Assembly (NCBI GenBank): GCA_016285835.1
Contig: JAEERM010000011.1
Span: 1 to 54,601 of the forward strand
DNA from: Fibrobacter sp.
GTDB taxonomy: Bacteria; Fibrobacterota; Fibrobacteria; Fibrobacterales; Fibrobacteraceae
DNA: 54,601 nucleotides
Direction: 5' to 3'
How positions within the stretch are numbered: position 1 is the first letter of the stretch; every line of letters begins with the position of its first letter. The notes beneath the pieces are model-generated. The model worked only from the letters and a program-made list of their open reading frames with translations. It was not told where the DNA came from and made no database searches. A program made the translations under genes and the position numbers. This document shows positions 33,275-41,797 of this stretch, in pieces.

Positions 33275-34138
33275 ATGATAAAAGGTTTCTTTTTTGCTGC
33301 TCTTTCCGCCATCTGTTATGGTACGAACCCTCTGGGGGCGCTGAACCTTTATTCCCAGGGCTATTCTCCCGAAAACGTGCTGTTTTACCGTTTTTTCACG
33401 GCGGCGCTACTCCTTTTTGCGGTAATTCTTGCGAAAGGTTCGCATTTCAAGATTACTCTCAAGGAATTTGGGGCGCTCGTCGCCTTTGGCTTCTTGTTTG
33501 CGGTCAGTTCGCTCACGTATTATGCCTCGTTCAAGTACATGGATGCAGGGCTTGCCTCGACGCTCCTCTTCCTCTATCCACTCGAAGTCTCGGTTTTGAT
33601 GGCGATATTCTTCAAGGAGAAGATTAAAGCCTGGACGGTCGTTTCCATTGCCGTTTCGATGTCGGGGGTCGCTCTGTTGTACCGTGGCGATGACGGAGTG
33701 CCTCTGAGCACCGCAGGCCTTGTGCTCGTGTTTGCCTCGTCACTTTCGTACGCGATATACATGGTGATGGCGAACCGCATCAATTTGCAGATGGGCTCTG
33801 TGAAGATGACTTTTTACGCCATCTGCTTTTGCTTGGTCTTTTTGCTACTCTATTCCGTGACGTTCGGCTCGGGGCTGCCTCCGCTCTTTACGCAGGCGAG
33901 TTCTTGGGGCTGGGGATTCATGCTGGGCCTCGTGCCGACAGTGCTTTCGCTCATATTCATGGTGAAAGCCGTGAAGATTATCGGGTCGACGCCCACGGCG
34001 ATTCTCGGTGCATTAGAGCCTGTGACGGCCGTGGCAATCGGAGTGCTCGTCTTTGGCGAAATCCTCACAGGCAGGCTCATCGCGGGTATTATTCTGATTC
34101 TTGGCTCTGTCGTGCTCATCGCAGCCAAACGGAAATAA
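33275..34138 (+). CDS. EamA (DMT) family permease
   Basis: This is a 287-residue inner-membrane protein with about ten helices arranged as two EamA repeats (roughly residues 3-135 and 145-285), the usual size for drug/metabolite transporters. Typical elements are AICYGTNPLGA in helix 1, TLLFLYPLEVSVLMAIFFKE at the end of the first repeat and ILGALEPVTAVAIGVLVFGE in the second. The substrate is unknown. There is no Shine-Dalgarno; the heptamer array runs to the ATG. Confidence 0.87.
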   Translation: MIKGFFFAALSAICYGTNPLGALNLYSQGYSPENVLFYRFFTAALLLFAVILAKGSHFKITLKEFGALVAFGFLFAVSSLTYYASFKYMDAGLASTLLFLYPLEVSVLMAIFFKEKIKAWTVVSIAVSMSGVALLYRGDDGVPLSTAGLVLVFASSLSYAIYMVMANRINLQMGSVKMTFYAICFCLVFLLLYSVTFGSGLPPLFTQASSWGWGFMLGLVPTVLSLIFMVKAVKIIGSTPTAILGALEPVTAVAIGVLVFGEILTGRLIAGIILILGSVVLIAAKRK

Positions 34139-34236
34139 GGGGTAAATTGTTATAATTTCTCTTTACAAGAGAAAGGATATATTTTAAGTTAACGGCTAAT
34201 GAATATGTTGTTCATGAAACCATAAAAAACAATGTT

Positions 34237-34935
34237 ATGCTAAACCGCCTGTACGCCAACCACCTCAAGCGCTTCTTTGACTTCTGCTGCGCCGCTCTCG
34301 CCATCGTGTGCCTGAGCCCGCTGCTGGTCGCGCTTACCCTCCTTGGCGCAGTCAAGATGAAGGGCAACCCCTTCTTTACGCAGCCGCGCCCCGGGCTGAA
34401 CGAGAAAATCTTTCGGCTCGTCAAGTTCCGCACCATGACCAACGAGAAGGACGCAAGCGGCAACCTGCTCCCCGACGACAAGCGCCTGAACGCTTACGGC
34501 AAGTTCCTCCGCTCCACGAGCCTTGACGAGCTCCCCGAACTCTTCAACATCCTCAAGGGCGATATGGCCGTCATCGGGCCGAGGCCGCAACTCGTGCGCG
34601 ACATGGTCTTCATGACTCCCGAACAGCGCAAGCGCCACACAGTACGCCAGGGCCTCAGCGGGCTAGCGCAAATCAACGGACGCAACGCCGTCACCTGGGA
34701 AGCGAAAATCGGCTACGACCTCGAATATATCCGCAAAATCACCCTTTGGGGCGACATCAGGATCATCCTCGCCACGCTCGGCAAGGTGTTCAAGCGCGAC
34801 GGAATCACCGAAGAAGGTTGCGATACCGCCACCGACCTTGGCGACTACCTGCTCGAAACCGGCAAAATCACCCGCGAACAGTACGACCGGGGCCAAGCCG
34901 AAGCCAAGCAGCTCATCGCCTCGCAGCTTCGTTGA
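34237..34935 (+). CDS. Undecaprenyl-phosphate sugar-phosphate transferase (initiating transferase)
   Basis: This is a 232-residue membrane enzyme of the bacterial sugar transferase family (PF02397). It starts surface-polysaccharide repeat synthesis by moving a sugar phosphate from a UDP-sugar to undecaprenyl phosphate at the cytoplasmic face. One N-terminal membrane segment (FDFCCAALAIVCLSPLLVAL) is followed by PGLNEKIFRLVKFRTM, STSLDELPELFNILKGDM, AVIGPRPQLV and the C-terminal GLAQINGRN motif. It is the small, monotopic type. It opens the polysaccharide locus after a gap of about 100 bases. Its last 57 bases are duplicated beyond the HTH gene at 35358-35414. Confidence 0.92.
   Translation: MLNRLYANHLKRFFDFCCAALAIVCLSPLLVALTLLGAVKMKGNPFFTQPRPGLNEKIFRLVKFRTMTNEKDASGNLLPDDKRLNAYGKFLRSTSLDELPELFNILKGDMAVIGPRPQLVRDMVFMTPEQRKRHTVRQGLSGLAQINGRNAVTWEAKIGYDLEYIRKITLWGDIRIILATLGKVFKRDGITEEGCDTATDLGDYLLETGKITREQYDRGQAEAKQLIASQLR
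34879..34935 (+). repeat. 57-bp direct repeat, left copy (3' end of sugar transferase)
   Basis: This segment recurs at 35358-35414 with two mismatches, and both copies end at the TGA stop codon. The copies flank a small HTH regulator gene on the opposite strand, so the intervening 422 bp look like an insertion or a rearrangement. Confidence 0.9.
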
Positions 34936-34980
34936 AGGCGCTTTCCATAAGCCACCAGTTTTCGTAACTGATAATCCACC

Positions 34981-35292
34981 TCATTTGTCAGGGTGGTATT
35001 TCTTCAGGAGTTCGATGTCGCGGAGTTTTTGGCCGAATTCGTCGTCGGCAGCGACCTTGAGCAGGTCCTTGTCCATGCCGTGGATAGCGTGGAGTACGGC
35101 CGCGTAAATCCCGATGGCGACCGCTGCGGAGCCCTTCTCGACAGCCCAGACCGAAGCCCGGCTGACATCTGCCCTTTCGGCGACCAGAGCGACGGAGATT
35201 TTGCGGCGCATGCGGGCAAGACGGATTTGCTCACCCATCTGTTCGAGAATCTTGGTTGTCTTCGGCAGCAATGTAACGCTTTTCTTTCCCAT
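34981..35292 (-). CDS. Helix-turn-helix (XRE-type) regulator, HipB-like
   Basis: This is a 103-residue DNA-binding protein. Residues about 17-70 form an XRE/Cro-type helix-turn-helix: LGEQIRLARMRRK-like start (MGEQIRLARMRRKISVALVA), then ERADVSRASVWAVEKGSAAV and IGIYAAVLHAIHGMD. Such proteins often serve as the antitoxin of HipBA-like pairs; no toxin kinase is visible next to it. ATG 35292 is preferred over the upstream in-frame start at 35331, since the extra residues run through an operator-like AT-rich repeat. It lies in a small island between two copies of the 57-bp repeat. Confidence 0.82.
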   Translation of the reverse strand: MGKKSVTLLPKTTKILEQMGEQIRLARMRRKISVALVAERADVSRASVWAVEKGSAAVAIGIYAAVLHAIHGMDKDLLKVAADDEFGQKLRDIELLKKYHPDK

Positions 35293-35296
35293 AGCG

Positions 35297-35321
35297 TTTA
35301 TAAATATATATAGTTTATAAA
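35297..35321. promoter_or_regulatory. Operator-like pair of TTTATAAA palindromes
   Basis: Two identical self-complementary 8-mers TTTATAAA lie at 35297-35304 and 35314-35321, 17 bp centre to centre, directly upstream of the HTH gene. The arrangement fits an autoregulatory operator. There is no ribosome-binding site between it and the ATG. Confidence 0.5.
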
Positions 35322-35357
35322 GGAATGTCAATAAATATTGACAAAATGATTGTTAAA

Positions 35358-35414
35358 CAGTACGACCAGGGCCAGGCCGAAGCCAAGCAGCTCATCGCCT
35401 CGCAGCTTCGTTGA
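35358..35414 (+). repeat. 57-bp direct repeat, right copy
   Basis: This near-identical copy (55 of 57 bases) of the 3' end of the sugar transferase gene includes the stop codon. No upstream transferase coding sequence accompanies it. Confidence 0.9.
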
Positions 35415-35449
35415 GTGGGGGGATTTTGTCGATGGGGTAGATTGTGCAA

Positions 35450-35644
35450 TCAGATGCTAAACGGATTCTTTCCATTATGGGCCTCTTTATAAGAACGCGC
35501 GCGGGCGGCCATTTCGTCAATCTGGGCAAAGGAAACCTTGAGAGAGAGATGGCGTGGATTCTTTTCGCGTTCTTCGGCAGCACGAATAAACGACTCTGCC
35601 GTAGAGCCAGTAAGAACCGGGATGTTTCTTATTTCAAGAGCCAT
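35450..35644 (-). CDS. Small protein, possible antitoxin
   Basis: This is a 64-residue polar protein beginning MALEIRNIPVLTGSTAESFI and ending in a Lys/Asn-rich tail. ATG 35644 is chosen because GAGGG lies six bases upstream on the minus strand; the frame is open to 35683. The opening pattern resembles small antitoxin-like proteins found beside toxins, but no toxin gene is visible here. It is co-directional with the HTH gene across the 57-bp repeat. The function is unknown. Confidence 0.55.
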   Translation of the reverse strand: MALEIRNIPVLTGSTAESFIRAAEEREKNPRHLSLKVSFAQIDEMAARARSYKEAHNGKNPFSI

Positions 35645-35861
35645 AATTTCCCTCAATCTAGATTTTTTTGCCTTTCTAGTCAACTTCTGACGATTTCTTT
35701 GAAGGCTACGGGCTTTATAGCTCTGTCAAATATAGGTACAGTACAAATATACACTATTTTACGGGCTCTGTCATTCCAGGCCGTATGTTTGTTGAGCAGA
35801 AAAAAAAATATATATTTCCCAAAAAAGGATTTTGTCTTTAATGAAGTCCAGGAAGGCTTTC

Positions 35862-37631
35862 ATGAAAAATACACTTAAATATTTTTTTGGGGTATTTCTC
35901 CTATTTTCTGTTTGCGCATGGAGTAAAGCATCTGATATCCTCATCGTCGTTGACGACGAAATGATATTAGACAAAGAAATCAGGAACGCCATAATCACCT
36001 ATACAGATGACATTTGGAATACTTATCAAATAAATGCCTCTGTCGAATCTTTCAAATCCCAGAAGAACGGCGGGAAAGTCACCGACCTAAAAGAAATGCT
36101 CGTAAGCAAGAAGAATTCCATCACGGGAGCCATTTTTGTTGGAGACATTCCGCGAGCTCAATTTGAATTTTACCAGAAAACAGAAGAAGGATTCCGATAC
36201 CAACGTTGGGTAACAGACTTTTACTTCATGGATCTTGACGGTATTTGGAAAGACACTGCTGCCGGAGGCCCCGAAGCCTATGGCGGAAAGTTGTTTGATA
36301 CCACCACGACAACATTAAACTTCGATGTACTCGATGGTTCTCCGATACCAGGGAAAGTACCGGCGGATAGTTTTTCAATTGCATATTCCGGATACCTCAA
36401 ATCTCCAGTCTCCGCGCTTTGTTCCCTGCAACTTACCACGGACAACGACAGGCGCCTTTGGATTAACGATTCCCTGCTCATTGACGCATGGTTCAACAAC
36501 TGGGACATTCCATATTACAGCGCTTTTAAATTCAAGAAAGACAGTCTCTACAAATTCAAACTAAACTATGCTGAGGAATATGGCGCCGCTTATCTTACAC
36601 TAAAATGGAAATGCGGGAAAGATGCCTCCTATGAACCAATCCCTGATTCCGTTTGGCGTCAAAATGACAAGCGCACGCGCGGTCTCAACCAAACCTATTA
36701 CGGAAATATTTTCATGATGGATTCGCTCCCCGAAGAAGACCTAAAGCACCGTTGGATTTCTGGAAAATCCAATGGAGTTTTTGACGGGCACTATTCCAAA
36801 AGTGGCGCAGTTTCTGATTCCTTTGAAATATGGGTTTCACGAATTGACCCCAACACGGCAGGTTTCTATGGTAACCCAAAAACGCTTTTATTGAACTATT
36901 TCGAGAAAATTCACAACTACTATCTCGGTTTGTTCAAGAAACGTACGCGTAGTGCCATGTTCCTAACTGAGGAAGGAGGCCTAAACAATCCTCTCGACCA
37001 GAAATTCGTTGATGGTTTGAGCCTTCTTTATTCTCCAGACTCCCTTGATAAGTCTATCGCTGACGGGCAGGAATACATAGACAACATTAAATCAGACAAG
37101 TATGATTGGGCCGTTTACGGTGGGCACGGAGGCCAGACTGGCCTTGGAAACGGGCTGGATATAACACGAGTGGAAAGAAACATGTGCGTGTCACCGAGAT
37201 TCTTCCACTTTGCCTGCTGTGGTCCACTTACCTGCTATGATTTCTACGGCAACGCCAATAGTGCCTCTGTTGGAAGCGAGCATATCTTTAACACGATTAA
37301 CGGCGGTTTTGTAAGTATCGGTTCATCCAAAACCAGTGGAAGCGACCAAATGGATGGTTTCATGTACGACGCCTTTGAGCACGAATTCATTGGCGAATCG
37401 TTCCGAGAATGGGTAAACAAAAGGGTAAAAAAGAACCAGTACAGTCACAAGGAAGACCTTTACGATTGGTTCTATGGAGAATCGATTATCGGAGATCCGA
37501 TGCAAAAACTGGCATTGCCAAAACAAACAACGGATTTCATCCATAAAGTCAAAGCACAACAGATGCCACAAAAAAGCGGCAAGCTGTACGACCTTTTGGG
37601 AAGATCCAAAGGCTATTCCAACATCCAGTAA
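35862..37631 (+). CDS. Gingipain-like (C25) cysteine protease with inserted PA14 domain
   Basis: This is a 589-residue exported protein. ATG 35862 is chosen because AGGAAGG lies five bases upstream and a signal peptide follows (FFGVFLLFSVCAWSKA). The caspase/gingipain-like part is split. An N-terminal segment (SDILIVVDDEMI, GAIFVGDIPRAQFEF) precedes a PA14-like domain (about residues 154-265, LQLTTDNDRRLWINDSLLID). The catalytic segment then resumes with His 422 in YGGHGGQ and Cys 452/453 in FHFACCGP. The spacing is close to that of gingipains. The protein ends in GKLYDLLGR, reminiscent of type IX secretion tails but short. Substrate and location are inferred to be cell surface. Base composition is intermediate between the flanks. 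Confidence 0.8.
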   Translation: MKNTLKYFFGVFLLFSVCAWSKASDILIVVDDEMILDKEIRNAIITYTDDIWNTYQINASVESFKSQKNGGKVTDLKEMLVSKKNSITGAIFVGDIPRAQFEFYQKTEEGFRYQRWVTDFYFMDLDGIWKDTAAGGPEAYGGKLFDTTTTTLNFDVLDGSPIPGKVPADSFSIAYSGYLKSPVSALCSLQLTTDNDRRLWINDSLLIDAWFNNWDIPYYSAFKFKKDSLYKFKLNYAEEYGAAYLTLKWKCGKDASYEPIPDSVWRQNDKRTRGLNQTYYGNIFMMDSLPEEDLKHRWISGKSNGVFDGHYSKSGAVSDSFEIWVSRIDPNTAGFYGNPKTLLLNYFEKIHNYYLGLFKKRTRSAMFLTEEGGLNNPLDQKFVDGLSLLYSPDSLDKSIADGQEYIDNIKSDKYDWAVYGGHGGQTGLGNGLDITRVERNMCVSPRFFHFACCGPLTCYDFYGNANSASVGSEHIFNTINGGFVSIGSSKTSGSDQMDGFMYDAFEHEFIGESFREWVNKRVKKNQYSHKEDLYDWFYGESIIGDPMQKLALPKQTTDFIHKVKAQQMPQKSGKLYDLLGRSKGYSNIQ

Positions 37632-37964
37632 GCCCTTCCAAAACTGTTTTTCGGCTGCAAAACCGATGTTTTTACGCTGAAATCGTCATTCGGCGGTCCG
37701 CAGCGAGTTCGCAGCTATACGGCTTGGCCTAACAGAGCCGTTTTACGGCTGAAGTCAATAGGTTGCGCGAAAATATCCCTAGACCCGCGAGGGCAGTGCA
37801 GACCCGCGCGGCCTCTTATAGAATAATTACATTTTTTACTATATATTAGTTTAGACACAAACCGTCCGGATTCGCCGGACACAACCATGGTTCGAGGCTG
37901 TTGCTTAACCGACTGCACATATTTTTTTTCATGCGTCGCGGAATGCTGGAAGGGGCTGTTTAGC
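37632..37964 (+). other. Gene-free leader region before the glycosyltransferase cluster
   Basis: No gene is seen. The region has a hairpin GTCCGG-ATTCG-CCGGAC (37864-37880), a 9-bp direct repeat AGACCCGCG (37781 and 37800) and an AT-rich, promoter-like patch around 37825-37850. A JUMPstart/ops-type element (GGCGGTAG) was looked for and not found. Confidence 0.5.
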
Positions 37965-38750
37965 ATGTACGGCCTGGTCTCCATAATTATGCCCAGCTAC
38001 AATACCGGCCGATTCATCGCCGAATCGATACGGTCCGTGTTGGCCCAGACCTACACGAACTGGGAACTGATTATCGTTGACGACGCCAGCACCGACAACA
38101 CCGACGAAGTTGTTGCCCCCTATTGTCATCCCCGCGAAGGCGGGGATCTTCTGTCGTCAAAAATCCATTACCTTAAAAACGCACAAAACAGCGGCGCGGC
38201 GGTCAGCCGTAACCGGGCCCTGCGCGAAGCCCGCGGCAAATGGATAGCCTTCCTCGACAGCGACGACCTCTGGACGCCCGACAAGCTGGAAAAACAAGTC
38301 GCGTTCATGGAAAAGAACGGCTACGCGTTCAGCTATACCCGCTATGGAATAATGGGCGAGGATGGCGTGCCGACAAAAATCATTGTAGGTGGCCCGGAAC
38401 GTATCACCAAGACGGGAATGTTTAACTACTGTTGGCCCGGATGCCTCACCGTGATGTATAACCGCGAAGTCGTGGGGGATATCCAAATCGCGGACATCAA
38501 GAAAAATAATGATTATGCGATGTGGTTAAAAATCTGTAAAAAGGCAGATTGCTATCTACTCCCCGAAAAATTGGCAAACTACCGTGTGCGTAATGGTTCT
38601 ATCAGCCGACACAGTCATTTTACATTGATAAAATGGCATTATAAGCTCTATCGAGAGGCGGAAGTTATGAATCCGCTGTGTTCTTTATGCTTTACCGTTC
38701 GTAATCTGTTCTTTGGTGTTTGGAAAAAATTTAGGTATGTGAAAAATTGA
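37965..38750 (+). CDS. Family 2 glycosyltransferase
   Basis: This is a 261-residue GT-A-fold inverting glycosyltransferase, probably cytoplasmic and membrane-associated, adding a sugar to the lipid-linked repeat unit. Motifs: VSIIMPSYNTGRFIAESIRS, WELIIVDDASTDNT, GKWIAFLDSDDLWTPDKLEK (DxD-type metal site). ATG 37965 is chosen because AAGGGG lies upstream and homology begins three residues later. An extra peptide (CHPREGGDLLSS, about residues 54-65) between PY and KIHYLKN is encoded by a palindromic repeat and interrupts the usual spacing of the family. Confidence 0.9.
   Translation: MYGLVSIIMPSYNTGRFIAESIRSVLAQTYTNWELIIVDDASTDNTDEVVAPYCHPREGGDLLSSKIHYLKNAQNSGAAVSRNRALREARGKWIAFLDSDDLWTPDKLEKQVAFMEKNGYAFSYTRYGIMGEDGVPTKIIVGGPERITKTGMFNYCWPGCLTVMYNREVVGDIQIADIKKNNDYAMWLKICKKADCYLLPEKLANYRVRNGSISRHSHFTLIKWHYKLYREAEVMNPLCSLCFTVRNLFFGVWKKFRYVKN
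38124..38150 (+). repeat. REP-like palindrome inside a coding sequence
   Basis: The core ATCCCCGC-GAAG-GCGGGGAT (38128-38147) is a perfect palindrome of the widespread TCATCCCCGCGAAGGCGGGGATC type. It lies in frame within the GT2 gene and adds about nine residues without breaking the frame. Confidence 0.85.
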
Positions 38751-38757
38751 GGCGTTT

Positions 38758-39645
38758 ATGGAAAGAGATTCGTTGGCTTATAAAATCCGCAGAAAGATTC
38801 AGGTTTTGGCTAGTAAGATTATGCCAGACGCTGTTATGTCGAAGTTCTATTTCAAGATAGTTCTCGGGAAAAAAATGAATTTGGATAATCCGCAAACCTT
38901 TAACGAAAAATTGCAGTGGCTCAAGTTGAATTATTTGCCAAAGAATCCTCTTGTTGTGCAATGTGCCGATAAATTTAAAGTCCGTGAGTACATAAAGCAG
39001 AAAGGTTTTGAAGAAAAACTTGTGCCTTTATTGGGTGATTGGGATAGTGCCGGTAAAATTGATTGGTCTAAACTTCCAAAAAAGTTTGTGTTAAAATGCA
39101 ATCACGGTTGTGCGTACAATATTCTCTGTGCGGACAAAGATTCTTTTGATAAAGAAAATGCAGTAAGGCAGCTTAATACTTGGATGAAGGAAGATTTTGG
39201 AGCTTTCAATATTGAGCGACATTATTCAAAGATTATACCGCATATTACATGCGAAGAGTATCTCGGTGACAATATAACGGACTATAAGTATTTTTGTTTT
39301 AATGGTGAACCGAAGTTTATTTATGTTTCTACTGATTTAGTTCATGATCGGCAAGCGCAAATAGGTTTTTTCTATCTAGATGGATCAAAAATGCCCCTAA
39401 AAAGGGATGACTATACGGATATTCCGTCTGTCGATTTACCATCATTCTTTAATGAAATGACGAATATGGCCAAGATTTTAAGCCAAGATTTTCCGTTTGT
39501 TAGAGTCGATTTCTTTATTGCGAACAATCGGTTTTATTTTGCGGAATTAACGTTCACTCCAAGTGCATGCATGATGCCCTTTAACCCGGACAAATATGAT
39601 TTGGAATGGGGACAGATGATTGATTTAAGCAGGATTAAAAAATGA
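38758..39645 (+). CDS. TupA-like ATP-grasp protein
   Basis: This is a 295-residue protein of the TupA-like ATP-grasp family (PF14305), found in polysaccharide clusters. TupA itself was linked to teichuronopeptide synthesis, that is, joining amino acids and uronic acids. Family features: NLDNPQTFNEKLQWLKLNY, CADKFKVREYI, LPKKFVLKCNHGCAYN (nucleotide-binding stretch), ITCEEYLGD, DYKYFCFNGEPKFIYV and PFVRVDFFIANNRFYFAELT (metal-binding acidic residues). It overlaps the next gene by 4 bp (ATGA). A second copy of the family is at 43553. An amide-ligase role is inferred. Confidence 0.87.
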   Translation: MERDSLAYKIRRKIQVLASKIMPDAVMSKFYFKIVLGKKMNLDNPQTFNEKLQWLKLNYLPKNPLVVQCADKFKVREYIKQKGFEEKLVPLLGDWDSAGKIDWSKLPKKFVLKCNHGCAYNILCADKDSFDKENAVRQLNTWMKEDFGAFNIERHYSKIIPHITCEEYLGDNITDYKYFCFNGEPKFIYVSTDLVHDRQAQIGFFYLDGSKMPLKRDDYTDIPSVDLPSFFNEMTNMAKILSQDFPFVRVDFFIANNRFYFAELTFTPSACMMPFNPDKYDLEWGQMIDLSRIKK

Positions 39646-40706
39646 GAAAACGGATTGCCATCATAGGACATTTTGGTGGTAACGAAGAGTTTCTTGATGG
39701 GCAGACTGTCAAGACTAAAATCCTGTTTGATGAACTTTCTAAAAATACTGACTGGGATATCCAGAAAATTGACACATATTTGAAAAACAGGAAGCCTTTC
39801 AAGCTTTTAATGAAAACGCTATTGGCTTTGTTGTTCCGTAAAGATATAATCGTGTTATTGTCTGGAAACGGAATGAAGTTCTTTTTTCCGATATTGTCAT
39901 TTTTTGCTGGCTTTTGGAAAGTCCGAGTGTTCCACGATGTTATCGGCGGAAATCTTGACAAATACATAAAAAAATATCCAAAATTCAAGAATTACCTTAA
40001 TTCTTTTGCCATTAACTGGGTTGAAACGGAAAAATTAAGAAAAAATCTGCTAAAATGCGGTGTGGAAAATTGCGAAGTGATTCCTAATTTCAAGCGTCTG
40101 TCTATTTTGGATGAAAAAGAAATTCCAAAAGAATTTGTTGAACCATTCCGCTTCTGTACTTTTTCTAGGGTGATGAAGGAAAAGGGCGTAGAAGACGCAA
40201 TAGAATCTATTGAAAAAGTAAACGAAGAATATGGGCGAAATGCATGTGCTCTTGATATTTATGGGCCGGTGGACGATGCATACAAAAGCCGATTTGAAGA
40301 TATCATGCGAAAGGCTTCTGATGTTGTAAAATATTGCGGTCTGGTCCCGTTTGATAAAAGCGTAAACATACTTAAAGGCTATTTCGCACTGCTTTTTCCG
40401 ACAAGTTGGATGGGAGAAGGGTTCCCAGGAACTATTGTAGATGCCTATTCTGCGGGATTGCCCGTTATTGCTTCTGATTGGAGCAGCAATTCGGAATTGG
40501 TTAAAGATGGGTTCAATGGTTTTATGTTCCCTTCAAAGGATTGCAGCGACCTTGCAGAAGCTATAAAGCATTTGATATCTCTAGAAAAGCAGAACATTCT
40601 TAAAATAAAGAATAATTGCCTTAAAGCAGCAAAAAGTTATCAGCCAGATGAGTATATTAAAGAAATTATTTCGTCTATGTTGACTGAAGGAGGGAAAGTC
40701 CTTTGA
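39642..40706 (+). CDS. Family 4-type glycosyltransferase
   Basis: This is a 354-residue GT-B-fold glycosyltransferase. The C-terminal donor-binding half carries FCTFSRVMKEKGVEDAIESI and then the GT4 block LFPTSWMGEGFPGTIVDAYS, with the Glu-x7-Glu-type position partly changed (EGFPGTIVDA). It probably adds one sugar to the repeat unit at the cytoplasmic membrane face. It overlaps its upstream neighbour by 4 bp (ATGA) and its downstream neighbour by 4 bp (TTGA), so the three are translated as a block. Confidence 0.88.
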   Translation: MRKRIAIIGHFGGNEEFLDGQTVKTKILFDELSKNTDWDIQKIDTYLKNRKPFKLLMKTLLALLFRKDIIVLLSGNGMKFFFPILSFFAGFWKVRVFHDVIGGNLDKYIKKYPKFKNYLNSFAINWVETEKLRKNLLKCGVENCEVIPNFKRLSILDEKEIPKEFVEPFRFCTFSRVMKEKGVEDAIESIEKVNEEYGRNACALDIYGPVDDAYKSRFEDIMRKASDVVKYCGLVPFDKSVNILKGYFALLFPTSWMGEGFPGTIVDAYSAGLPVIASDWSSNSELVKDGFNGFMFPSKDCSDLAEAIKHLISLEKQNILKIKNNCLKAAKSYQPDEYIKEIISSMLTEGGKVL

Positions 40707-41797
40707 AAAAGCTGCTTTGCATAGTTGGCGCAATGAATGCTGGTGGAGCGGAGACCTTCTTGATGAAGATCTATCGGCAAATTGATAAGACAAAATATCA
40801 GATGGATTTTGCCGTAAATATAGATTCAAAAGGTTATTATGATGATGAAATAATCAGCTATGGTGGCAAGATTCTAAGATTCCCGGCAAAGAGCGAATCT
40901 TTGTGGCGGTATGTTTCTGGCTTAAGAAAGATTGTCAAAGAAGGTCATTACGATGCTATTTTAAGAATATCATCCAACGCCATGGGTTTCTTGGATTTGG
41001 CTGTTGCTAAAATGGCTGGCGCAAAAAAATGTGTTGTTCGATCAAGTAATTCAAGCGATGGGAATCGTTTTGGGACGAAAATTTCACATTGGCTGGGAAA
41101 ACTTCTGTTTATGCGATTTGTTGATGTGAAAATAGCTCCGTCAATTGAGGCCGCAAAATATACATTTGGAGAGAAAAATTTTAAACGTGGCTTAGTCCAT
41201 ATTCTTCATAATGGGCTGGATTTAGATTATTTTAGTTATACCGAAAATGGTAGAAATGCTGTTAGAAATGAGTTCGGTATTTCGCCGAACCAAAGTGTGC
41301 TAGGTCATGTTGGTCGTTTTTCAGTACAAAAAAATCATTCATTTTTGTTAAAGATATTTCAATATTACCATAAGTGCAATCCAGATTCTGTTCTAATGTT
41401 GGTTGGTGATGGCGAATTGAAAAATGATATTCAAAAAAAGGTTCGGAAAATGGGACTGGAAAAGAATGTTATTTTTTCTGGTGTTCGTTCCGATATGCCA
41501 TCCATATACTCCGCAATGGATTTTTTTGTTTTCCCGTCACTTTATGAAGGAATGCCCAATGCTGTGTTAGAGGCGCAGGCATGTGGACTGCAATGCTATG
41601 TATCGGATGAAATAACGAAATCGGCAGATATAACAAAGACTATTCAGTATTTACCCATAAAAGATGAGAGTATCCAATTATGGATTGATATGATGAGAAA
41701 AAAAGATGGACGAATTTCTAATAATGCATGTTTTGATGCTAACTATGATATGAATAATGTTGTTATAAAATTTCAAAAGATTTTATTGGGGGAATAA
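40703..41797 (+). CDS. Family 4-type glycosyltransferase
   Basis: This is a 364-residue GT-B-fold glycosyltransferase. The start is TTG 40703, supported by AGGAGGG about nine bases upstream and by the opening MKKLLCIVGAMNAGGAETFL, typical for GT4. The donor half has LGHVGRFSVQKNHSFLLKIF, LMLVGDGELKNDIQKK, VIFSGVRSDMPSIYSAMDFF and PSLYEGMPNAVLEAQACGL with the Glu-x7-Glu motif. It sits in a run of overlapping genes of the polysaccharide locus. The sugar specificity is unknown. Confidence 0.9.
   Translation: MKKLLCIVGAMNAGGAETFLMKIYRQIDKTKYQMDFAVNIDSKGYYDDEIISYGGKILRFPAKSESLWRYVSGLRKIVKEGHYDAILRISSNAMGFLDLAVAKMAGAKKCVVRSSNSSDGNRFGTKISHWLGKLLFMRFVDVKIAPSIEAAKYTFGEKNFKRGLVHILHNGLDLDYFSYTENGRNAVRNEFGISPNQSVLGHVGRFSVQKNHSFLLKIFQYYHKCNPDSVLMLVGDGELKNDIQKKVRKMGLEKNVIFSGVRSDMPSIYSAMDFFVFPSLYEGMPNAVLEAQACGLQCYVSDEITKSADITKTIQYLPIKDESIQLWIDMMRKKDGRISNNACFDANYDMNNVVIKFQKILLGE

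Noticed and set aside
34157..34175. TTTCTCTT-TAC-AAGAGAAA hairpin as a terminator after the EamA gene
   Set aside because: The stem is AT-rich with a 3-base loop and lacks a following T run, so termination is doubtful.
37632..37964. JUMPstart/ops element for RfaH-type antitermination
   Set aside because: The region contains GGCGGTCC but not the conserved GGCGGTAG within the usual longer context.
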